Below are positions 53,519 through 62,515 of a stretch of 64,000 nt of DNA, in pieces. Origin of the DNA: Providencia stuartii (GTDB lineage Bacteria > Pseudomonadota > Gammaproteobacteria > Enterobacterales > Enterobacteriaceae); NCBI GenBank assembly GCA_900455155.1, contig UGUC01000002.1, positions 2,356,001 to 2,420,000 on the forward strand. Direction: 5' to 3'. The notes below the pieces were generated by a model that saw only the letters and a list, made by a program, of their open reading frames with translations, was not told the origin of the DNA and searched no databases. The translations under genes and the position numbers were made by a program. Position 1 is the stretch's first letter. Each line of letters starts with the position of its first letter.

Positions 53519-54436
53519 CTAACGCTTATCACGACCTGTTACATAAGGGACACGTTTGTGATATTCATTGTAGCGCTTATGCAGCAAGGCAATAATACAG
53601 CACAGTAATCCTAACCAAATCAATGAGAAACTAACCCCTTTCACCCAATCAAATAGTTCATTAAATAAGAATACAGCTAATAAGAATTGGATCGTTGGTT
53701 CAATATATTGGGCAAGCCCTATTACGGTTAATGTTGTGCGTTTTATCGCCGCAGTGAAAAACAGTAATGGAATAATTGTCACCGGAGCCGCAAGCATATA
53801 CAGCAGCTTGATTTGCCAATCCCCCGCCTCGACAGCACTCGTGCCATTAGCGGATAGCCACCATGTGATCCCAATGGCGACAGGCAATAGCCACATCGCC
53901 TCAACAAAAAGCGAAGTGATAACATCAAAACGAATAAATTTGCGGATCAAACCATAGACGGCAAAAGCACTTCCCATCACAAGGGCAAGTAGAGGCAATT
54001 CACCATACTGCCAGATTTGGAAACAGACACCGGAAAAAATCAGCAGTACCGCCATTTTCTCGGCTAAAACTAGCCGTTCATGTAAAAATACGACCCCAAG
54101 TAAAATAGAAAACAGTGGATTAATAAAATAACCTAGGCTGGCAGCAAGTACTTGCCCATGGGTTAATGCATAAGTGAATGCCCCCCATGATATCGCCATA
54201 ATAGATGAACTAAACAAACATAAAATAATTGAGCGTTTATCTGCCCATACTTGTTGCCAAAGCGTTTTATTTTTAATCAGTAAGCGAATGGCTAATAAAA
54301 AGGGGATCGACCAAATTACACGTTGGGCAAGTAGCTCTAAAGGTTCAGCGCCGGGCAACAAACGGTAAAAAAGCGGTGTGATCCCCCATAAAATATAAGA
54401 AAAGATAGCCAATGCTACCCCTGATCTCAGTAACAT
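53519..54436 (-). CDS. rarD: RarD family EamA transporter
   Basis: A 305-residue inner-membrane protein with about ten segments in two EamA repeats (GVALAIFSYILWGITPLFYRL; later LGYFINPLFSILLGVVFLHERL and LAQYIEPTIQFLLAVFLFNELF). The YFINPL and QYIEPT elements are typical of RarD, linked to chloramphenicol resistance in Pseudomonas. The physiological substrate is unknown. A separate promoter from purT is likely. Confidence 0.9.
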   Translation of the reverse strand: MLLRSGVALAIFSYILWGITPLFYRLLPGAEPLELLAQRVIWSIPFLLAIRLLIKNKTLWQQVWADKRSIILCLFSSSIMAISWGAFTYALTHGQVLAASLGYFINPLFSILLGVVFLHERLVLAEKMAVLLIFSGVCFQIWQYGELPLLALVMGSAFAVYGLIRKFIRFDVITSLFVEAMWLLPVAIGITWWLSANGTSAVEAGDWQIKLLYMLAAPVTIIPLLFFTAAIKRTTLTVIGLAQYIEPTIQFLLAVFLFNELFDWVKGVSFSLIWLGLLCCIIALLHKRYNEYHKRVPYVTGRDKR

Positions 54437-54548
54437 AATTAACCCAAAATTGATGTTTTCTTAAATAAAATTTCACTATAAATATCATACACTTTTATTT
54501 ATCAATTTGAATTAATTAACATCACTATTCACATCCGTAAAGCCCTTC

Positions 54549-55493
54549 TCAAAGTTCGCGAATATGTAATGGTGGTTGCTGGTGAATAAATGCCGTTAGC
54601 TCTTGCTGGGATGGCGCTGCACTGATTGCCCCTTTACGTGTTGTCGCTAATGCACCACAAGCTGTTGCTTGTGTAATGACTTTCATTAAATCGTCATCAT
54701 TATCACTCACTCCAAATTGGGCGATGGCCGCAAGCAATCCAGCCATAAAAGCATCACCAGCCCCCGTCGTATCAACACTTTCGACACGATATGCGCTAAT
54801 GCCGATTTGATGAGTAGGGGTTAATACCAAGCAGCCCTTCGCTCCCTGAGTGACAACTTTCAAACGGGCAGGATAATTCTTGAGTTTCTCTATTGCCCTA
54901 TCCAATGTCACCTCCTCGACAAGCCACAATAACTCATCTTCCGAGAGTTTCAGTATGTCTGCCTGATAAGCAAATTCATCGACCTTGGTATGCATTTCAA
55001 TAGGATCCGACCACATTTGAGGTCGAATATTAATATCAAAACTGAGTAATCCCCCCGCTTGCTGAATTTTATCAATTGCTTCATTTAATGATGCGCGGCA
55101 AACTGGATGAACAAGCGCTAACGAACAAAAATGCAGTATATCTTTTTCAAAACGCGGTAAATTTTTGTTACTGAGAAATTGATCTGCCGAAGGTGAAACT
55201 AAAAAGGAAAACTCACGTTCACCGTTTTCATGTAAAGACACTAACACCGTACTCGTGCGATACCGCTCATCAAATTCCATCGCGCTAGTATCAACACCGA
55301 TATCAAATAACGTCTTTTGCATAAAATGACCAAAAGCATCTTCGCCTACGCGCCCAATAAAACCACTTGGTATCCCTAATTTTGCAACACCAGCAGCGAC
55401 ATTCACAGGAGCCCCACCAGCACAGGCTTCATATTGCATACTGTGCAGAGGAATTAAATCAACGACCGCATCACCTAAAGACCAAACTTTCAT
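54549..55493 (-). CDS. scrK: Fructokinase (PfkB/ribokinase family)
   Basis: Phosphorylates fructose released from sucrose 6-phosphate. PfkB signature 1 is seen as ACAGGAPVNVAAGVAKLG, and signature 2 as VDTTGAGDAFMAG with the catalytic Asp. I place the start at ATG 55493 (MKVWSLGDAVVDLIP) with GGGG upstream; the GTG at 55499 is also possible. About 314 residues. It is divergent from the GH32 gene, with a LacI-type operator between. The name follows context; close relatives act on other sugars. Confidence 0.85.
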   Translation of the reverse strand: MKVWSLGDAVVDLIPLHSMQYEACAGGAPVNVAAGVAKLGIPSGFIGRVGEDAFGHFMQKTLFDIGVDTSAMEFDERYRTSTVLVSLHENGEREFSFLVSPSADQFLSNKNLPRFEKDILHFCSLALVHPVCRASLNEAIDKIQQAGGLLSFDINIRPQMWSDPIEMHTKVDEFAYQADILKLSEDELLWLVEEVTLDRAIEKLKNYPARLKVVTQGAKGCLVLTPTHQIGISAYRVESVDTTGAGDAFMAGLLAAIAQFGVSDNDDDLMKVITQATACGALATTRKGAISAAPSQQELTAFIHQQPPLHIREL

Positions 55494-55570
55494 ATTCACC
55501 CCATTCGAAGATTGAATGACTCGACATACAATTATTACATTAACACAAATTAGTACTGGAAAACCCAGAT

Positions 55571-55584
55571 TGTTAACGTTAACA
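55571..55584. promoter_or_regulatory. LacI-type operator between scrK and scrB
   Basis: TGTTAACGTTAACA is a perfect 14-base palindrome with the central CG typical of LacI/GalR sites. It lies in the 222-base divergent region and is the likely target of the repressor at 57219-58214. Confidence 0.8.
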
Positions 55585-55721
55585 TTTAAAGCTTAGAGTA
55601 TAAATAAAAGACAATATTAACGCACGTGTTATATCGCCTCATCCTATTTATGGATCAATGTGTATTACCTAATCTTTTTAACAATAAGCACTGATAAACA
55701 ATCGGTACACGTAAAGGAGCT

Positions 55722-57179
55722 ATGATGAAACAACGTATTGAACAAGCATCGATAGCGCTTGAAACAGCGAGACAATCTCTAAACAAGCAATTTTATCCTG
55801 AATATCATCTTGCCTCTTATGCGGGTTGGTTAAATGATCCAAATGGGCTTGTTTATCATAATGGTCTATACCATGCTTTTTACCAACATCATCCCTACAG
55901 TTCAGATTGGGGACCAATGCATTGGGGGCATGCTACGAGTCAAGATATGCTCCACTGGTCACATCAACCTATCGCCCTCGCACCGGGTAATGACTATGAT
56001 CGCGACGGTTGTTTTTCAGGCTCTGCGGTCAGTCATCATGGAAAACTATACTTATTTTACACCGGTCATATTTGGTTATCCGATGAAGGGGATGACAGCG
56101 AGATCTATCAAGCGCAGTGCCTTGCAGTGAGTGAAGATGGCATACATTTTGAGAAAAAAGGTGTCCTTATCCCTCCACCTGAAGGTTATATGCACTTCCG
56201 TGACCCAAAAGTTTGGTATCAAGATTCCCGTTGGTGGATGGTCGTTGGTGCAAGAGACCATTTAAATCAGGGGCAAATTCTCCTCTTTAGCACAGAGGAT
56301 CTACTTAATTGGCCTAGTGAATACCAAGTTTTGGCTAAAACAGAAGATAAAAATGTTTATATGTGGGAATGCCCTGATTTTTTCCCTTTAGGCGAACAGT
56401 TTGTCACATTATTTTCCCCTCAAGGCAAAAAACCATCGGGTCATCAGTATCGAAACCGTTTCCAAAATGGCTATCTTGTGGGTCATTGGTCACCGCAACA
56501 GCCTTATGAAATAACTCACCATTTTACCGAAATCGATTTTGGTCATGACTTTTATGCGCCGCAAACTTTCTTATCTAAAGATGGACGGCGTATAGCGATT
56601 GCTTGGATGGATATGTGGGAAAGCCATATGCCATCAAAACCTCACGGTTGGTCAGGCTGCTTTACCATCCCAAGAGAGCTAACCTTGAACAACCAAGGTA
56701 AAATACGGGTAAACCCAATTAAAGAGCTGACATCGTTACGGCAAGAAGCTATTGAGATCACACCTTGTGTGTTAGAAAAAAATAGTGTGATTAAAATGTA
56801 TGATGATGCCAAAGCCTGTGAAATTGAGTTAATTTGGGATTTACAGAACAGCCTGGCTGAAAAATTCGGTTTTTGGATTGGTAATGGTGCTCAATTCTTC
56901 ATTGATGGGCAGACACAAACCTTAATGCTCACCCGCCACTATCCAGAATATGTTATTAGTGATTACCGCTGTGCGCCGTTACCACAAACCCAGTATCTCA
57001 AAATACGTGCTTTTATTGATAAATCTAGCATTGAAGTTTTTATCAATGAGGGGGAAATGTGTTTTACCAGCCGAATTTATCCGCAAGAAGGGGAGCGAGT
57101 TTTAACTTTATTTGCCATAAACCAGAAAGCCAAATTAATAAAGGCGACATTATGGCCACTGCATAAAGCGGTCGAATAA
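55722..57179 (+). CDS. scrB: Sucrose-6-phosphate hydrolase (GH32)
   Basis: GH32 beta-fructosidase, 485 residues. Catalytic blocks: WLNDPNGLVY (nucleophile Asp, about residue 39), FSGSAV, MHFRDPKVW (transition-state Asp) and WECPDFFPLG (acid/base Glu). A C-terminal beta-sandwich ends the protein (SSIEVFINEGEMCFTSRIYP). Size and the neighbouring fructokinase and LacI-type regulator suggest sucrose 6-phosphate or free sucrose as substrate. GGAGCT lies before the ATG. Intact. Confidence 0.92.
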   Translation: MMKQRIEQASIALETARQSLNKQFYPEYHLASYAGWLNDPNGLVYHNGLYHAFYQHHPYSSDWGPMHWGHATSQDMLHWSHQPIALAPGNDYDRDGCFSGSAVSHHGKLYLFYTGHIWLSDEGDDSEIYQAQCLAVSEDGIHFEKKGVLIPPPEGYMHFRDPKVWYQDSRWWMVVGARDHLNQGQILLFSTEDLLNWPSEYQVLAKTEDKNVYMWECPDFFPLGEQFVTLFSPQGKKPSGHQYRNRFQNGYLVGHWSPQQPYEITHHFTEIDFGHDFYAPQTFLSKDGRRIAIAWMDMWESHMPSKPHGWSGCFTIPRELTLNNQGKIRVNPIKELTSLRQEAIEITPCVLEKNSVIKMYDDAKACEIELIWDLQNSLAEKFGFWIGNGAQFFIDGQTQTLMLTRHYPEYVISDYRCAPLPQTQYLKIRAFIDKSSIEVFINEGEMCFTSRIYPQEGERVLTLFAINQKAKLIKATLWPLHKAVE

Positions 57180-57188
57180 CCACTTTTT

Positions 57189-57215
57189 AAGGATCGCGAA
57201 TAAACCGTGATCCTT
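57189..57215. terminator. Terminator between scrB and scrR
   Basis: AAGGATCGCG (57189-57198) and CGTGATCCTT (57206-57215) form a stem with one wobble pair between convergent genes. Confidence 0.7.
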
Positions 57216-57218
57216 TCA

Positions 57219-58214
57219 TTAAATTGATGAGCGCTCCAGAAGGTCACAAGAAACATACTGTGTACCTTCAATTTTTCGTTGTTCAATAATATGTAATGCT
57301 GCCTCCTGCCCTAGCTGATAGTGAGGCAGCACAACCGTACTCAATGGTGGATAAAACAGCTCCCCAACCGCAATCATATTGTCATACCCCAATACGGCAA
57401 CATCTTTAGGTATACGCAGCCCTTTGCTCAGCAAAACCTGATACGCTAAAAAAGCGATACGATCATTACCACATACCACAACATCAAAATCAGGTTTACC
57501 ACTTTCACAATGCCTATTAATAAGGTCGATCACATCCAGATAATGTTCATCACCAAGCGCTAAGTGATATTGTTTTAATGCCTCTTGTGGTAATCCAGCC
57601 GACTTCCATGAAGATTCAACCGCTTCTCTACGGGTCTGTCCCGCTAATGTTTCTTTTGGAATATACAAACACAAAGGGCGTCGATAACCTTTTTCAATCA
57701 GTTTGCACATTGCATGATACTGCCCGTGGTAATCATCAGGGATATAGGCAGGAAAATTCTGCTGTGGGTCAATACAGTTTGCCAATACAAGAGGATAAGT
57801 ATGTAGCCCTTCTGGTATAGATACTTCTCTTAGCCCCATTGTTGTATAAATGATACCATCCGGCCGCTGCGACAATAATTGTCGTACAGCACGCTCATTA
57901 TCATCATTTGATGTGATATTGACCACAAAACTACTCCAACCAAACTGCCTTGCGGTCTGTTCTATTGAAAGAATAATTTCAACTGAGTAAGGTGTTGTAG
58001 CCGTATCAAGCGCAAGTACACCAACCGTGGATATTTTCGACCCCTTCCCACGAATTTTTCGAGCGGAAAAATCAGGAACATAGTTAAGTGTTTGAATGGC
58101 TTGCTGCACCTGTTTTAGGGTATCAGGTTTCAGAAGCTCAGGGTTATTGATGGCTCTTGAGACTGTCATCAATGAAACATTAGCAAGTCGAGCCACATCT
58201 TTTAAAGAAGCCAT
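57219..58214 (-). CDS. scrR: LacI/GalR family repressor (sucrose regulator)
   Basis: The 331 residues start with the LacI headpiece ASLKDVARLANVSLMTVSRAINN followed by the hinge NYVPDFSARKIRGKGSK, then a periplasmic-binding-type sensor domain (GVLALDTATTPYSVEIILSIE; VVCGNDRIAFLAYQVLLSKG; VLGYDNMIAVGELFYPPLST). Context suggests that it senses fructose or a sucrose derivative and represses the scr genes. A second half-site like CGTTAACC at 58497-58504 lies in its own upstream region. Confidence 0.9.
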   Translation of the reverse strand: MASLKDVARLANVSLMTVSRAINNPELLKPDTLKQVQQAIQTLNYVPDFSARKIRGKGSKISTVGVLALDTATTPYSVEIILSIEQTARQFGWSSFVVNITSNDDNERAVRQLLSQRPDGIIYTTMGLREVSIPEGLHTYPLVLANCIDPQQNFPAYIPDDYHGQYHAMCKLIEKGYRRPLCLYIPKETLAGQTRREAVESSWKSAGLPQEALKQYHLALGDEHYLDVIDLINRHCESGKPDFDVVVCGNDRIAFLAYQVLLSKGLRIPKDVAVLGYDNMIAVGELFYPPLSTVVLPHYQLGQEAALHIIEQRKIEGTQYVSCDLLERSSI

Positions 58215-58702
58215 TACGTGTTTTCACTCAGCCATATAATAACGAATGAAAATTCTAACATGATAAGGATAAAAATCACCTACAGGAGTGATTAAATATA
58301 TTTGTTATTATTACAAATGAAACTATACTAAATCTAGTATTAGAGCTTTTTATGACTACTATTTTACGATATTATCATTCCATTACATAAAAAAATTTTA
58401 TAACATATCTAAAATATATAGTGAGATAAACAAAGTATACGTGTTTCTACTTACCATATAGTAAGATATTTATTATTTTTTACTTAATGACACAAACGTT
58501 AACCATTAACCCTACTTTTATATTAAATTTACCTAGTCGCGAAATATAATATAAATTAAGGTCGTTAAAGGTCCGTAAATACATTAATAATAAATCTAAA
58601 AAATTAGCAAGAAAATATTACCATTAGCTTACGTAGCGATCTGGCTCAACGTATTTTTCAAATTTTATATGAATATCAAATCAGTGTAACAGGAGTATGG
58701 TG
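58215..58702. other. Divergent intergenic region scrR / LuxR-type gene
   Basis: 488 AT-rich bases. A small inverted repeat CTTAC-CATATA-GTAAG lies near 58450-58465 and a LacI-like half-site near 58497. No gene is seen. Confidence 0.5.
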
Positions 58703-59332
58703 ATGAATAACACCATTCACGTAATCATAGAAAATGATAATGTCATTAAGAATAAACTGAAACTAATGATGGAATCTTTTGGTTTCAATTTTAAGTTCTA
58801 TAATGATGAAGATTTATTTACAAGTAATTATACGTACCCTCAAGAAGAAGGAGCAAAAGAGTGTGTATTAATATTCCTAAACAGTGAAAATAATCATATT
58901 GGCAGATTGAATAATATCAATGGTTCATTAGGTATCATCCCTTTTATTATCCTATCAGAAAAGCCATCTGTAGAGCTTTGCCGTGAAAGTTTCAAATCCG
59001 GCGCATTTGATTTCTTTTCATTTCCATTTAAAGATTCGGATATCGCGCATGCTGTCAGCCATGCTATGGAATTGTTTGCTAATGAGCATTCTGAGCTCAA
59101 GAAATACAATAAATTAGCAGATAAATTTGATCGTCTTTCCAATCGAGAAAAAGAGATCATGGATATGATCCTAGAAGGTAACACGAGTAAGGAAACTGCT
59201 GAAAAATTAGCACTTTCGCCAAGAACGGTTGAAGTTCATCGCTCAAATATTTATACAAAACTCGGCATAAAATCGTTACCGCAATTAATACAAGAGTATG
59301 AATATATAAATACTTACTCTAGAAATTTATGA
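58703..59332 (+). CDS. LuxR/FixJ-type regulator with degenerate receiver domain
   Basis: The 209-residue protein has an N-terminal receiver-like domain and a C-terminal LuxR HTH (RLSNREKEIMDMILEGNTSKETAEKLALSPRTVEVHRSNIYTKLGI), which is intact. In the receiver the usual phospho-Asp strand reads CVLIFLNSENN (residues 54-64) with no Asp, and the conserved Lys before Pro-Phe is replaced (GAFDFFSFPF). Only ENDN at 10-13 resembles the acidic pair. It therefore probably does not use phosphorylation. I chose ATG 58703 with AGGAG 7 bases upstream; the ATG at 58697 is too close to that site. No sensor kinase gene is nearby. Confidence 0.88.
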   Translation: MNNTIHVIIENDNVIKNKLKLMMESFGFNFKFYNDEDLFTSNYTYPQEEGAKECVLIFLNSENNHIGRLNNINGSLGIIPFIILSEKPSVELCRESFKSGAFDFFSFPFKDSDIAHAVSHAMELFANEHSELKKYNKLADKFDRLSNREKEIMDMILEGNTSKETAEKLALSPRTVEVHRSNIYTKLGIKSLPQLIQEYEYINTYSRNL

Positions 59333-60033
59333 CATCATTGATTAACAATGCACATTGTCGATAATATTAATTTAGCTATTTAGCTTTAATTAATTAAAAA
59401 ATTTAACCATTAATATATTTTTATTTTGAATATTAAGGTTTTTACAGTTTTAATTGCTATAGGCCATTTTCATGGCTAGATTAGTTAATGTTCTGGGCTG
59501 CCACATGTAAACTTGCAGTGTGTCAGCCTCCTTCGCCGATATCGTTAATGTTACTTAAGTGAATTATTATTTTCACCGTGAAATAATTTCGCATATTAGT
59601 TTTAAGTTATTTCACTTATCTCCCTCTTTCATATAAATAACCGCCTAGGTGCACTCAACTTTTCTTTTAAATTTAAGTTACTCTCCGTTAAATCCTATTC
59701 TCTAAAAATGCTCTTAATCTAAAAAAAATGGTTCAAAACTGACATCCAAGTATCAATGATTAGTCAATAATAATGCCGTTACTTCATTTTTCTTTAATTT
59801 TTGTATCAGTAAGCTGACACCATGAAAATTTCAGGAAAAGGGAGCAAACGTTTTTAAGTCTCGCTCCTTGCCACACAGTAAACATCCACGAGCATTGGCT
59901 GGTTTATTTGCGCTTCCGCTAATATTTTGCACTTTTATTGCTCAATAACAGCCGAGGCGCTCTCTTTTTGCCGTAAAATTCCCTATTATCAAACGATACG
60001 ATTGAACGCCACACTTTGGTAAAGGAGAAGGAT
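59333..60033. other. Long intergenic region before dhaM
   Basis: 700 bases without a credible gene. A hairpin GGCTG-C-CACA / TGTG-T-CAGCC spans 59496-59528 without a U tract. No dhaK or dhaL coding sequence is seen here. Confidence 0.5.
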
Positions 60034-61467
60034 ATGATTGGTCTCATTATTGTTTCTCATAGTAAATTGCTCGCTGATGGGTTGCATCAACTTGCAGCGC
60101 AAATGCAAAACAAACAAAAGTGTCACATCATCACCGCGGCAGGTGTTGATGATGAAACTCACCCTATCGGCACAGATGCGGTGAAAGTGATGGAGGCAAT
60201 CGAAAGTTTATCCGATGCCGAGCATATCATTTTATTAATGGACTTAGGCAGTGCACTACTCAGTGCAGAAACGGCACTTGATCTCATCGATCCAGATTTG
60301 GCAGAAAAGGTTCATTTATGTAGCGCCCCTTTAGTGGAAGGCGCCATAGCGATTACGGCCGCCGCATCGGGTGGAGCTTCAATTGATGAAATATTAAATG
60401 AAGCTCAACAAGCTTTACAGGCAAAACGGCAACAGCTAAATGACACCGTCACTACCACTGAGAATGAAAAAGACAAACATACTCATTTTTCAGAGCAGGC
60501 ATTAACAACCCAATGGGTGGTCAAAAATCCTTCGGGCCTACATATCCGCCCAGCGGCAAAATTAGCGACGTTGCTTTCTGGTTTTACAGCCACACTAGAA
60601 TTACGTCATGGTGAAAAACGCGCGGATGCGAAAAGCATGAACCAAATTGCGTTATTACAAGTGCGTCAAGGTGACAAAATTACTTTGGTTGCAGAAGGAG
60701 TAGATAGCCAAAATGCCATCGATGCTTTTAATCAGCTTGCCCAACACAATTTTGGAGATAACATCGCAACAACGGACAGCAAAACCTTTGTAGGGAAAAC
60801 GGCCTATGTACCAACCGTAGCAGGGTTAGCTCATCACCACGCTCCAAGCACTGAACCTTGCATTTCGTCTTATCAAACAAGTGAAAACGAAACCCGTAGG
60901 GCCACCAAAGCAATTGAACAGTTAAAAACGCACTTAGATTCTCTCGCTAATACACTGAGCGAACAATATGGTGAAGAGATTGCCAATATTTTTCGAGGAC
61001 ATCGCTTATTATTAGAAGATGATGAACTTGTAGAATCAATCACACAAAGCATCGAAAATGAACGCAATACTGCCTATGACGCGATTTCCAACATATTCAA
61101 CAATATGTCAAAGCAGTATCAGCAACTAGACGATGAGTATTTACAAGCTCGATTTATTGATATTGAAGACTTAAAAAATCAGTTACTTATGTCAATATCA
61201 TCTGTCGCACAGCCATCATGTGCTTTCACCGAGCCTACGATTATTTTAAGTGGTAACTTAGGCCCCTCTGAACTACTTCGCTACAGAAATACAAACGTAG
61301 TGGGTGTTGCTCTGGCAAATGGTTCCCCTTATTCCCATACCTGTATTATTGCGGCAAAAATGGGGCTACCGATATTAACGGATCTTGGCGACAACATTCA
61401 CCAAATAGCTGAACAAACAAAATTACAATTATCTATTGAGACTCGCTCATTAATAGTGACGTCATAA
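60034..61467 (+). CDS. dhaM: Multidomain PTS phosphotransferase DhaM-type (EIIA-HPr-EI N-terminal)
   Basis: DhaM passes phosphate from PEP (via EI and HPr) to the DhaL-bound nucleotide of dihydroxyacetone kinase. Domains in order: mannose-class EIIA (IGLIIVSHSKLLADGL with His9; LLMDLGSALLSAETALDL), HPr (WVVKNPSGLHIRPAAKLATLL with the phospho-His, about residues 160-245), and an EI-like N-terminal domain ending in ALANGSPYSHTCIIAAKMGLPIL with the active His. Start ATG 60034 with AAAGGAGAAGG upstream; 477 residues, the DhaM length. No dhaK or dhaL lies next to it in this window, which is unusual. Confidence 0.9.
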   Translation: MIGLIIVSHSKLLADGLHQLAAQMQNKQKCHIITAAGVDDETHPIGTDAVKVMEAIESLSDAEHIILLMDLGSALLSAETALDLIDPDLAEKVHLCSAPLVEGAIAITAAASGGASIDEILNEAQQALQAKRQQLNDTVTTTENEKDKHTHFSEQALTTQWVVKNPSGLHIRPAAKLATLLSGFTATLELRHGEKRADAKSMNQIALLQVRQGDKITLVAEGVDSQNAIDAFNQLAQHNFGDNIATTDSKTFVGKTAYVPTVAGLAHHHAPSTEPCISSYQTSENETRRATKAIEQLKTHLDSLANTLSEQYGEEIANIFRGHRLLLEDDELVESITQSIENERNTAYDAISNIFNNMSKQYQQLDDEYLQARFIDIEDLKNQLLMSISSVAQPSCAFTEPTIILSGNLGPSELLRYRNTNVVGVALANGSPYSHTCIIAAKMGLPILTDLGDNIHQIAEQTKLQLSIETRSLIVTS

Positions 61468-61527
61468 ATGGTGAAACGGTGAGCTTCAACTACCACCACT
61501 GACAATTTCTGATAGATTCAACATAGG

Positions 61528-61552
61528 CCGCCGTAAAAATATACGGCGGTTT
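61528..61552 (+). terminator. Terminator of dhaM
   Basis: CCGCCGTA (61528-61535) pairs perfectly with TACGGCGG (61542-61549), followed by TTTGT. Confidence 0.75.
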
Positions 61553-61655
61553 GTGTAACGACTCGAAAGGCTTTTATATCTCTTGATGATAACCATCAAT
61601 TACAACCATTTTTTGCTCATTGTTTTTCATGCATAATGAGGCCGCTTTGAGTTAG

Positions 61656-62297
61656 TTACTTATATTCCTTAATATTAATGTCGTATTGCTTTAGTTTTCG
61701 CCAAAGCGTTGTTCTCCCCATATTCAAGACTTGATGCATCTCTTGGACCTTTCCACCACAAAGCCTTGCCGCTTCGATAATTGCCGCTTTTTCGACTTCC
61801 TGAATACTCAGCTCTCGGCGCTCTGTAGGTTGATGTTTTTCAAAAACCAACTCTTGCAAACATAAGTGACGCTTTATTTTCTCACTGATTTCACGACCAA
61901 CAGCGTTTGCTAAGGCAAGTAGAATAGTGCTGTCAACCGTTTGAGAAGCAAACGCAACGATGGCAATTAATGCTCTATTTTCACAATAAATAGGGGCGAG
62001 ATAATAAAAGGTTCCCTGTAACTTAACAGGATGAGTAAATAAGCTAAATAACGCTTCCTGAGTTGTACAATTTGATAATACGTTGGTAATAGCCAATGGT
62101 GCTGTCAGCATCTCACTTAACCACAACGTTTTTCCATTAGGCTCAATGAGTGAAGCATCGATAGTCATATCATTGATAGGAGCCAATCCGTTTTCGATAG
62201 CAAGACTGGCAAAATGAATTAACAACTCTGAAGAAATCGCCTTTGCCACTTCTTTTGATTTGGGAGAAATTACTGGAGATGATAAATCAATAGACAT
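61656..62297 (-). CDS. Small Fis-type regulator (DhaR-like without AAA+ domain)
   Basis: A 213-residue protein. The C-terminal 45 residues form a Fis-type HTH (SIQEVEKAAIIEAARLCGGKVQEMHQVLNMGRTTLWRKLKQYDI), as at the end of DhaR and other sigma-54 activators. The N-terminal part (LIHFASLAIENGLAPINDMTIDAS...) looks like a sensory domain. The AAA+ domain with GAFTGA that such activators need is absent. I place the start at ATG 62297 with AAGGA 6 bases upstream. Convergent with dhaM, which suggests control of dhaM or related genes (inference). Confidence 0.75.
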   Translation of the reverse strand: MSIDLSSPVISPKSKEVAKAISSELLIHFASLAIENGLAPINDMTIDASLIEPNGKTLWLSEMLTAPLAITNVLSNCTTQEALFSLFTHPVKLQGTFYYLAPIYCENRALIAIVAFASQTVDSTILLALANAVGREISEKIKRHLCLQELVFEKHQPTERRELSIQEVEKAAIIEAARLCGGKVQEMHQVLNMGRTTLWRKLKQYDINIKEYK

Positions 62298-62454
62298 AGC
62301 CATCCTTATACATCCGTAAGTCATTCTCAAATTATGTCAATTTTTCATGAAATTTTAATATCACAAATCAAATAATACATGAATAGTTTTTTATCCTTTG
62401 ATCTAGGACAATAACATTGATTATATCGAAATTAGATACTAATAATGCGGCTAA

Positions 62455-62494
62455 AAAAAGCCTGCTCGTTCAATTATTGAGCAGGGCTTTTGTC
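62455..62494 (-). terminator. Terminator of rimO
   Basis: AGCCTGCTC and GAGCAGGGCT form a stem around GTTCAATTATT. On the minus strand it exits into a U tract (complement of the A7 just before it). Confidence 0.85.
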
Positions 62495-62515
62495 TATTAT
62501 CTTTTCACTTGGTGG

